A stretch of DNA of 7,389 nt, taken from NCBI GenBank assembly GCA_964529325.1, contig CAZGWH010000075.1, forward strand, positions 1 to 7,389. The letters run 5' to 3'. The DNA comes from GCA-2689995 sp964529325. GTDB taxonomy: Bacteria; Fidelibacterota; Marinisomatia; SCGC-AAA003-L08; GCA-2689995. The translations under genes and the position numbers were made by a program. The notes under the pieces were generated by a model. That model did no database searches, was not told where the DNA came from, and saw only the letters and a list, made by a program, of their open reading frames with translations. Of this stretch, positions 1 to 5,991 are shown one piece after another (the first letter of the stretch is position 1; each line of letters opens with the position of its first letter).

Positions 1-1685
1 AATCGCATATCAGGCATTCGAGTTTCAGGCCAATATTCTTTTGGGTTTTTTATCCATTTATAAATCCACTCTGGAGTTGTTTTTGAACCTAATCCAATCA
101 AATTTGGACCCTGTTTTTTCAATAAACTTGTCAAACTTAATTCTTCTTCTACATTTGAATCTTCATTTACCGTATGACAACCCATACATCCAACAGACTC
201 AAATATTTTCTTTCCCTCTTCTATATCACCCAAATAATTTGAATATGATTTATCTAAATCAACTTCTTGTTTTTCTTTAAATAAATAATTTACTATTGAA
301 TAAATTTCAGTTTCATTTCGTAATTGACTATCATGGTCGCTATTATTTTCTTGATTAAAAAATGAAGGCATCCATGTATTATGTCTAAACGATTTTGGAT
401 TTTTCACCCATTTTCGTGTCCAATTTTGAGTTGTTTTCTCGTTAATACGAGTTAAATCTGGACCTGACTTTCTCCTATCTTTATATTTTTCAATTGTATG
501 ACATCCATAGCAACCTGCTTTTTCAATTAAGCTCAAACCCAATGTTAATTTATCTGCGCCTTTAATATTAGCTTCGCTTGAATGACATTTAAAACAGCCT
601 GCTTCAGAATAACGAGTAGGTAACATTGGCTTTAACCAATGATGCATTTGCTTCCATCCAAATTCATCCTCCCATTCAATTTGTGATTCAGAAGTATTTG
701 GCATGTGAACAGCAGTATTAAATGTAGTTCCTCTTGCTCTTCCTGCATGACAACCTGTACAACCAAATCGTTCAACTGGATGTGCAGATGCAGAAGTTAA
801 ATATAAATCTAAATCAGGATGAGTTGTGTATGGTTGTGGTTGGTCTTCAAAGCCTTTTTTATCAATTCCTAAATGACAACTCGTACATCGATCAACAGTT
901 TGAACTTGGGCAAAATTCACATTATATTTTATTTCATCCACAACAACTTGTTTAACTTTGTAATATGGATCTAAAAAATCAATAATTGGTAAATCTCTAA
1001 TTACATCTGCAACTTTATTTGCAGTTGACATATGCTTAAAAGATAATTTTTCTAAATTTGTTTTTAATAAATTAACATCAGCAGTAAGGGATTGTAAATT
1101 TTTATTTGCAGTATTAAACCCATTTGATAATTCTTTAATATGTTTTTTAGATAAATTAACTTCGTTTTCTACAATTTCTCTAGCTATTCTTAACTCATTT
1201 AACTTTTCTATAGCAGAGTCATATTTTTCTTGAAATGGATTTTCATGATGTTCATCTCCATGTCCATCACTATGTCCACCATGCGATCTATCATTTTCTA
1301 ATCTGTATTTTAAAGCATCAATTTCACCTTTATGTGCAAGGTAATCCATATTTGCTTGGTAATACTTTCCTTCATACTTTTCTAATCTTTTATTTGCTTT
1401 TTCTAAAGCAGAATTTTTTTGTTCTAATTCAGTTTTAGCCTGTTCAATTTTTACTTCATAATCTTCTACTTGTTCAGAGATACCCTCAAATGCAGTGGTA
1501 TATTTTTCTTCTGCAATTTTCGCTTCAATTTTTCTAAACTCTTTTTGATAATTTTTGAAATCGTCATTATTGTCATCCCAAAAAGTTAAAACAATTGAAC
1601 CAAAAAATAAAACGGATGCAATTGCAAACCACTTATTTAAGGTATTTCCTGTATAGTATCTTTCTTCTGTATTTATAAATGGCAT
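1..1685 (-). CDS. Membrane-anchored coiled-coil multiheme cytochrome c (3' end off window)
   Basis: This is the last visible gene of the bc-type operon and starts 12 bp after the subunit IV-like gene. It is open for 561 codons and runs off the left edge. Reading the minus strand gives an N-terminal membrane anchor (about residues 12-28), then a long Glu/Lys/Asn/Leu-rich, probably coiled-coil stretch (about 33-240), interrupted by a His-rich turn at 134-149 (His 135, 138, 142, 146, 147). Five heme c sites follow: CTSCH 267-271, CTGCH 309-313, CFKCH 364-368, CYGCH 392-396 and CMGCH 500-504. The last two look like tandem class I cytochrome c domains, each with G-P-[DN]-L, a W..KWIKNP-like segment and a likely Met ligand (M439 in MPSF; M557 or M560 in MPDMR). 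Inferred role: periplasmic electron acceptor of the Rieske protein, replacing cytochrome c1/f. The start ATG follows an A/G-rich stretch (AAGAAAGA). More hemes may lie beyond the window. Confidence 0.9.
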   Translation of the reverse strand, partial: MPFINTEERYYTGNTLNKWFAIASVLFFGSIVLTFWDDNNDDFKNYQKEFRKIEAKIAEEKYTTAFEGISEQVEDYEVKIEQAKTELEQKNSALEKANKRLEKYEGKYYQANMDYLAHKGEIDALKYRLENDRSHGGHSDGHGDEHHENPFQEKYDSAIEKLNELRIAREIVENEVNLSKKHIKELSNGFNTANKNLQSLTADVNLLKTNLEKLSFKHMSTANKVADVIRDLPIIDFLDPYYKVKQVVVDEIKYNVNFAQVQTVDRCTSCHLGIDKKGFEDQPQPYTTHPDLDLYLTSASAHPVERFGCTGCHAGRARGTTFNTAVHMPNTSESQIEWEDEFGWKQMHHWLKPMLPTRYSEAGCFKCHSSEANIKGADKLTLGLSLIEKAGCYGCHTIEKYKDRRKSGPDLTRINEKTTQNWTRKWVKNPKSFRHNTWMPSFFNQENNSDHDSQLRNETEIYSIVNYLFKEKQEVDLDKSYSNYLGDIEEGKKIFESVGCMGCHTVNEDSNVEEELSLTSLLKKQGPNLIGLGSKTTPEWIYKWIKNPKEYWPETRMPDMR

Positions 1686-1697
1686 ATTATATCTTTC

Positions 1698-2816
1698 TTA
1701 AATATTGAAAAACCATTCAGGTATGGCAATAATATATTTCAGGTTAATAGTCCATCTCAAATACATTTTAATTGGTAGCGATAACATTGCTAATCCAAAA
1801 AACATAATTGTTGAATATCGAGTTGAACCTATTTTCAAATAAAAATCTTTTAGATAAGTTTTTGCTAATATTGCAGGAGGTACGACAAAATATAGTATCA
1901 CTACTACAAATCCTAAAAACTCTCTTGCTAAAATATTTTCAGGTAAGCCCTGATTCCACGCTTTCACCCATAAATATTCTGATAAATTAATATTACTTAA
2001 TGCTTCGACTTTATGTGCATCCCATAATTCAAATGGTCCATAGAAATTCCAATTAGGACCTCTAAAGAATGTACCTACAATAATTAAATACACCCATAAT
2101 GCTAACCAACCATACATAAATATAAATATAGCAATTCGCCGTTCTTTAAATGAATAATAGCCTTGCCCCTTTTTATTCGTATCAATATATGGTATTGCCA
2201 TTAATCCACCCATTATAAATATTGGGAAAATAATACCTGCAATCCAAGGATCAAAATAAACTAACATTTCTTGTAATCCTAAAAAGTACCATGGCGCTTT
2301 TGACGGATTAGGTGTGGCGGCTGGGTTTGCAGGTTCTTCAAGTGGTGCCCCAATATACACAGACCATACAATCAGAAAAACCATAAATAATAATAAACAA
2401 ATTAATTCAATATAAACTAAATCTGGCCAAACTAAAACTTTATCTTTAGGGTCATTTTGCTCTAATGGTGCTTCACCTCTTGCAAGCCTTTCATCATTAT
2501 TATATGCTTGGTTCATCGCTAACCATAGCGTTAATGGTATTAAATAAAACATTAATACAATTGGAATATTATCTGGTTTCGTTAAAATTTTGATTGCAAA
2601 TTCATCCGTATATCCTGCAATTAAAAATAAAGTGATGCAAGAAAACATAAAATATGCACCTTCTTTTTTCCAAAGTCTATTAAATCCAAATTTAAAATGG
2701 TATTTTTCAAACCAATCCGTTGGAGGAAATAATAACGGTGCTAATACCGTTAATAATGTAAACGATATTGTTGGATTTGAAATGACATTAATAAAATGTT
2801 TTATGATATCAATCAT
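1698..2816 (-). CDS. Cytochrome b C-terminal / subunit IV-like protein, enlarged
   Basis: The 372-aa membrane protein holds the C-terminal half of a split cytochrome b, which completes the quinol-oxidising (Qo) site. The subunit IV core spans about residues 129-252: a helix at 135-155, the E-P-A-N-P-A-A-T-P stretch at 161-169, the Qo loop with A174-P175-W176-Y177, and helices near 190-210 and 228-250. In plant and cyanobacterial subunit IV the Qo tetrad is P-E-W-Y, so a Pro sits where the proton-accepting Glu normally is. The protein is about twice the usual ~160 aa. It has about three extra N-terminal hydrophobic segments (15-30, 55-70, 84-102), a loop rich in W/G/P at 252-266 (FRGPNWNFYGPFELW), and two C-terminal helices (299-320, 335-352). 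No CxxCH site is fused to it; that job falls to the next gene. It lies 24 bp after the b6-like gene. Confidence 0.9.
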   Translation of the reverse strand: MIDIIKHFINVISNPTISFTLLTVLAPLLFPPTDWFEKYHFKFGFNRLWKKEGAYFMFSCITLFLIAGYTDEFAIKILTKPDNIPIVLMFYLIPLTLWLAMNQAYNNDERLARGEAPLEQNDPKDKVLVWPDLVYIELICLLLFMVFLIVWSVYIGAPLEEPANPAATPNPSKAPWYFLGLQEMLVYFDPWIAGIIFPIFIMGGLMAIPYIDTNKKGQGYYSFKERRIAIFIFMYGWLALWVYLIIVGTFFRGPNWNFYGPFELWDAHKVEALSNINLSEYLWVKAWNQGLPENILAREFLGFVVVILYFVVPPAILAKTYLKDFYLKIGSTRYSTIMFFGLAMLSLPIKMYLRWTINLKYIIAIPEWFFNI

Positions 2817-2840
2817 ACTAATTTCCAGTTAATTATTTTT

Positions 2841-3632
2841 TTATAAAGGACCTGAAATACCACCATCTTTTCTGACACGCCAGAAATGAACTGCCATTAA
2901 AATCATGGCAATAAATGGTACTCCAATACAGTGTAATACATAAAATCTTAGAAGTGTTGCTTCTCCTACAAATCGACCACCTAATAAAGCGAAACGGATA
3001 TCTGAACCTGCATGAACTAAGTTAATATCTCCAATTGCAAGTAAAGACGCTCCAGGACCTTCGTGACCAATAAATGGATGTGCTCTGGCCATATTTGTTC
3101 CAACAGTTACTGCCCAGATTGCTAATTGATCCCATGGTAGTAAATATCCTGTAAAACTCAGGAACATAGTAATTACCATTAATAGAACGCCAACACTCCA
3201 ATTGAATTCTCTTGGTGGTTTATATGAACCTGTCATGAATACTCTAAACATGTGAAGCCAAACCGCAATAACCATCGCATGAGCTCCCCAACGGTGAATT
3301 TCTCTCATAACACCTAATGGTACTTGTTCTGTTAAATCTATAATATCTGTATAAGCATATTCAACTGTTGGTCGATAATAGAACATCAACAATATTCCAG
3401 AAATAGTTAATACTAAAAATAGGAAAAAGGATAATCCACCCATACACCATGTATATTTAATTTTTACTGCATGTTTTGGTAACCGAACAGGATGTAAATG
3501 TAAAAATACATTATTTAATATTGCCATCATTCGTTGACGACGCGTTACCGGAATACCTGTTCTGAAAATAGATTTCCATACTTGTGAATTTGCTATTTTT
3601 TCTAACGGATTTTGTTTTTTCTGATCAGCCAT
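2841..3632 (-). CDS. petB: Cytochrome b6-like subunit of a quinol:cytochrome c oxidoreductase
   Basis: The 263-aa protein is the N-terminal, four-helix half of a split cytochrome b that carries hemes bL and bH across the membrane. The heme ligands are His113 and His127 in helix B (I-H-R-W...W-L-H-M-F-R-V-F) and His234 and His249 in helix D. The spacings of 14 and 15 residues match b6 (H86/H100, H187/H202) and not mitochondrial cytochrome b. The b6 landmarks YYRPTV (85-90), GYLLPWDQ (162-169) and a C-terminal RKDGGISGP are present. Cys63 in YTWCMGG lines up with b6 Cys35 (FYCLGG), which binds heme c_i (c_n), so a third, covalently attached heme is likely. Compared with b6 (215 aa) it has a longer charged N-terminus (1-55) and about 20 extra residues between helices C and D (about 180-225). 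It sits 24 bp after Rieske. The symbol reflects b6 type, not phototrophy. Confidence 0.94.
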   Translation of the reverse strand: MADQKKQNPLEKIANSQVWKSIFRTGIPVTRRQRMMAILNNVFLHLHPVRLPKHAVKIKYTWCMGGLSFFLFLVLTISGILLMFYYRPTVEYAYTDIIDLTEQVPLGVMREIHRWGAHAMVIAVWLHMFRVFMTGSYKPPREFNWSVGVLLMVITMFLSFTGYLLPWDQLAIWAVTVGTNMARAHPFIGHEGPGASLLAIGDINLVHAGSDIRFALLGGRFVGEATLLRFYVLHCIGVPFIAMILMAVHFWRVRKDGGISGPL

Positions 3633-3656
3633 AAATTTTCTCTACAATTTAATTAA

Positions 3657-4199
3657 TTATACAAGTTCTAAAAATGATTCAGGGTTTTCCCATTCACCTT
3701 TTTCTTGTTGGAATTTTTTAGTTTTATCCACAACAATTTGACCATCTTCTGCCCTATATACTTTAAATCGCTCTAATGGACGAGGTGCTGGTCCTTCAAA
3801 GTTCACACCTGTTTTTCTAAACCCACTTCCATGGCATGGGCATTTAAATTTTTGTTCTGTATTTAACCAGTTTGGAGTACAACCCAAATGTGTACACACT
3901 GTTGATAATGCATATAAACCGGACTCATCTCTTACAATCCAAACCGCATATTTTTTCTTAAACCGAATATCAACCATACCTTTTGTGAAATCATCAGGGT
4001 ACCCAATTTTGAAACTTTGTGGTGGCTCAAATAATACATTTGGAAATAAAAACCGAATCATCATTGTAAAGAATCCACCTGTTGCAGCTGAGAATGCAAC
4101 CCAACCAACAGTCATCCAACTAATAAATCCTTTTCGGTCAACCGAATTATCAGTAGTACTATTTTCATTTTTCCCGATGGAAGCGGTAGGTTTAGCCAT
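3657..4199 (-). CDS. Rieske 2Fe-2S protein of the b6/bc-type complex
   Basis: The 180-aa iron-sulfur subunit takes the first electron from quinol at the Qo site and passes it to the c-type cytochrome. Both cluster-binding boxes are intact: C102-T-H104-L-G-C107 and C120-P-C122-H123-G-S-G. They give two Cys and two His ligands plus the disulfide pair C107/C122. One membrane anchor lies at about 26-50, after a short hydrophilic N-terminus. The segment before it reads D-R22-K23-G-F-I, a Tat-like motif with RK where RR is usual. A conserved-looking G-P-A-P-R-P-L follows box 2 at 136-142. The start codon overlaps the stop codon of the HEAT gene (TAATG), which suggests translational coupling. The family names qcrA and petC would both fit. 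The protein side is assumed periplasmic. Confidence 0.96.
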   Translation of the reverse strand: MAKPTASIGKNENSTTDNSVDRKGFISWMTVGWVAFSAATGGFFTMMIRFLFPNVLFEPPQSFKIGYPDDFTKGMVDIRFKKKYAVWIVRDESGLYALSTVCTHLGCTPNWLNTEQKFKCPCHGSGFRKTGVNFEGPAPRPLERFKVYRAEDGQIVVDKTKKFQQEKGEWENPESFLELV

Positions 4200-5092
4200 T
4201 ATCCAACATCCTTATTATATACTTTTTTCAATGTTTTTATAGCACTATCCCTTACTTTCATATTCCTATCTTCGAGTGCTAATTTTTCTAAATGAGGAAT
4301 AAACTCATCTGATTTTAATATACTTGAAACATGAACAGCCACTAATATAGCTTGAACCTGTTCCCAATCATCAACTTCTTTAAATTTTTGTAAATAATCT
4401 CGTTGCATTAATTCTTTAATAATGGGAATAGCATTTTCATCATTCATTTTTGCCAAGGCAACAGCAGATTCCCATCTTATATTCGGTTCATCATCATCTA
4501 ATAATGGTATAAGGTAAGTTCTTGAAATTGTATCACCTATCATACCGATTGCAATAATTGCGGATAACCGTTGATCATCATCTATAGATGGAGCGATAAA
4601 TTTATTTAATTCAGGTAAAGCTTTAGCATAACCAACTTGTCCAACGGCTTTTACTGATGCAATTCGGCTTTGAATATTTTCATCCGAAAATCCTTCCGTT
4701 AACACTTCTCCATAATTTTTATTACCAGTTGAACCCATAGCTAGTGCAAGATATGTACGAACTTGTGAATCATCATGAATAGAATTACGGTAAACTTCTT
4801 TTAACTCATTTATAAATTTTTCATCGGTGGGAACAAGATTTGGATTTCCAAGTATTTTTGCAAGTTCAAATGCAGATTGCCATCTTTTTGTGGCTGATCC
4901 AATTTTAATTTCATGCAAATAATCGTATGCAGAATCGGATTCATTAGATAGCATTTGCCACATAAAAAAGAAGAGCACACCAAATACAGTTATAACAAAT
5001 GGAATGACAAAAAATGAGTGTACCAAAACTTCAATGATACCCTTCTCATTTTCTTCAATGTTAATATTTTCTTTTACTTGGTTTTGACTCAT
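4199..5092 (-). CDS. Membrane-anchored HEAT-repeat protein heading the bc operon
   Basis: This 297-aa protein has a short acidic N-terminus (1-20), one strongly hydrophobic anchor (about 24-47), and then a continuous helical-repeat region (about 66-292). Repeat units are visible as helix pairs with R..A..AL/V...G...A.P.L spacing, for example 140-165, 172-198, 203-230 and 275-290. This is the HEAT/PBS-lyase-like pattern. No catalytic or metal-binding residues stand out. The open frame extends upstream to an ATG at 5161, but that start lies inside the tRNA gene, so I chose the ATG at 5092. No good Shine-Dalgarno is seen there. It is the first gene of the operon and is joined to Rieske by a TAATG overlap. 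Inferred role: scaffold, assembly factor or extra subunit of the quinol-oxidising complex. The specific function is unknown. Confidence 0.85.
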   Translation of the reverse strand: MSQNQVKENINIEENEKGIIEVLVHSFFVIPFVITVFGVLFFFMWQMLSNESDSAYDYLHEIKIGSATKRWQSAFELAKILGNPNLVPTDEKFINELKEVYRNSIHDDSQVRTYLALAMGSTGNKNYGEVLTEGFSDENIQSRIASVKAVGQVGYAKALPELNKFIAPSIDDDQRLSAIIAIGMIGDTISRTYLIPLLDDDEPNIRWESAVALAKMNDENAIPIIKELMQRDYLQKFKEVDDWEQVQAILVAVHVSSILKSDEFIPHLEKLALEDRNMKVRDSAIKTLKKVYNKDVG

Positions 5093-5122
5093 AAAACAAG
5101 GTTTTGAATTTGAAATATCGTG

Positions 5123-5204
5123 TGCCGCGGCAGAGACTCGAACTCTGACGCCAAATGGCACTGGTTCCTAAGACCAGCGTGTCTACCAATTCCACCACCA
5201 CGGC
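5123..5204 (-). tRNA. trnL: tRNA-Leu (anticodon UAG)
   Basis: The minus strand folds as a class II tRNA. The 7-bp acceptor stem GCCGTGG/CCGCGGC has one G-T pair and the discriminator base is A at 5123. The D-arm contains AATTGGTAGA. The anticodon stem is CTGGT/ACCAG around the loop CTTAGGA, with anticodon UAG at 5170-5168. A long variable arm has stem GCC/GGC with loop ATTT. The T arm is CAGAG-TTCGAGT-CTCTG. It should read CUA and probably other CUN leucine codons. CCA is not encoded: the bases after the discriminator are CAC. The downstream HEAT gene starts only 30 bp beyond its 3' end. Confidence 0.97.
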
Positions 5205-5217
5205 ATAAATACTATCG

Positions 5218-5246
5218 TTAAAATTACAGGGTTTTTATATTGTCAT
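5218..5246 (-). promoter_or_regulatory. Weak candidate promoter for tRNA-Leu and possibly the bc operon
   Basis: Upstream of the tRNA on the minus strand, ATGACA (5246-5241, 5 of 6 bases of a TTGACA -35 box) is followed after 17 bp by TTTTAA (5223-5218, only 3 of 6 matches to TATAAT). The position would put transcription start a few bases before the mature tRNA 5' end at 5204, which is sensible. The whole 5205-5325 stretch is AT-rich, so such matches arise easily by chance. FCB-group sigma factors also often use a different consensus. Nothing else is seen between the tRNA and the transposase remnant. Confidence 0.2.
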
Positions 5247-5325
5247 AAAAATAATTTTTTGATAAAATTGAAATGGAATTCAGGTTAGAGGAATAATTGA
5301 CAATCTTAGTCGTGACTCATATTTA

Positions 5326-5898
5326 TTATCTATAATATTTATCATATTTCCATTGTGATGGATTATTCCGAATATAATCACAAATATTTTGATATGATTT
5401 ATCATTTCGAATAATATGTTCATAATAATTCCTTTGCCAAATAGTGGCTCTAGGGGTTTTATAAATTCGGTTTAATTTTCTGGATACTGCTGATTTAAAT
5501 GAACGAATAATTGTTGGTATTGAATTTTTTGTAGGTTTTCCATATTTTTCCAATTTTTCATTATTTTGTTGTTATAGGGGCACGACATGTCGTGCCCCTA
5601 CATTATCATCAACCACATCAATTATTTCAATAATTCCATGGATATGAATTGGCATAATAACAAATTCTTGTAATTTAACATTTGTAAAATGGATTGGGAT
5701 TTGGAACCAATGCCATTCAATTAATTTGCCCATTTCATTTAAATCCATAATATATTGTTCATTTTCTAATTCAATTATATCCCCAAATAAATATTTTCTA
5801 TTTTTTGTACAGATCGTTATAAAATATAAATTTGGTTGTGAATAATCATATCCACACAAACGAATACTACGACGATTATGTTTTTCTGGATTAAACAA
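5326..5898 (-). pseudogene. REP-associated Y1 transposase (RAYT/TnpA_REP), broken by one in-frame TAA
   Basis: Two open segments (5898-5572 and 5571-5326) lie in the same frame, separated only by a TAA at 5574-5572. Read through, they form one 190-residue protein of normal RAYT length. The N-terminal half has the family start N-P-E-K-H-N-R-R-S-I-R-L (3-14), Y-F-I-T-I-C-T (25-31) and the metal-binding H85-I-H87 in MPIHIHGII. The C-terminal half has G-K-P-T-K-N-S-I-P-T-I-I-R-S-F-K (120-135), W-Q-R-N-Y-Y-E-H (154-161) and Y175-I-R-N-N-P. Tyr175 is the likely catalytic tyrosine by analogy with the IS200/IS605 helix. The only start that reaches the family N-terminus is TTG at 5898, since an in-frame TAG lies just upstream and no Shine-Dalgarno is visible. 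Family role: single-strand DNA transposase acting on REP palindromes. It is probably inactive here unless the stop is read through. Confidence 0.82.
5575..5600. repeat. Perfect 26-bp palindrome inside the transposase gene
   Basis: The half-site TAGGGGCACGACA is followed directly by its exact reverse complement, with no loop. It is strikingly G+C-rich against the AT-rich surroundings. On the coding strand it encodes about residues 100-108 (V-G-A-R-H-V-V-P-L) of the transposase. One more base out, the pair at 5601/5574 is G opposite T on the minus strand, where C would complete a 28-bp palindrome. This looks like a REP-type element of the kind RAYT proteins recognise, here carried inside the coding region. 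No second copy is seen in the window. Confidence 0.85.
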
Positions 5899-5930
5899 AT
5901 TGGAGGTCTTCTATTTATTATTTTTATACA

Positions 5931-5963
5931 TTAAAAAAATAGGGCAGATTTCTCTGCCCTATT
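5931..5963 (-). terminator. Intrinsic terminator after the sorting-domain protein gene
   Basis: On the minus strand a perfect 11-bp stem, AATAGGGCAGA / TCTGCCCTATT, closes a 4-base loop (GAAA). A run of seven T follows (5939-5933). It starts 28 bp after the stop codon of the secreted-protein gene and lies 32 bp before the transposase remnant. It therefore separates the two transcripts. The other strand has no T-run after the stem, so it should act one way only. Confidence 0.92.
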
Positions 5964-5991
5964 CAAAAGTACTTCTAAATAAGAAGAAATT

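Noticed and set aside
41..1438. Plus-strand open frames at 41-280, 734-955 and 1235-1438
   Set aside because: They lie opposite the multiheme cytochrome gene. Their His/Leu-rich, low-complexity products come from reading CxxCH and coiled-coil codons backwards.
1808..4242. Plus-strand open frames at 1808-1990, 2590-2832 and 3985-4242
   Set aside because: All are antisense to well-supported cytochrome b and Rieske genes and show no family features of their own.
5093..5105. Small hairpin AAAAC/GTTTT directly before the HEAT start codon
   Set aside because: A 5-bp, AT-rich stem with a 3-base loop is weak and expected by chance in this base composition.
5093..5161. Upstream extension of the HEAT protein to an ATG at 5161, adding 23 residues
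   Set aside because: The extension is a translation of the tRNA-Leu gene and the short gap after it. The ATG at 5092, just before the acidic tail and membrane anchor, is the sensible start.
5326..5553. A separate 75-aa gene starting at TTG 5553
   Set aside because: It is in the same frame as the upstream segment and continues the same transposase. It lacks the HxH motif and a ribosome binding site, so one broken gene is a better reading.
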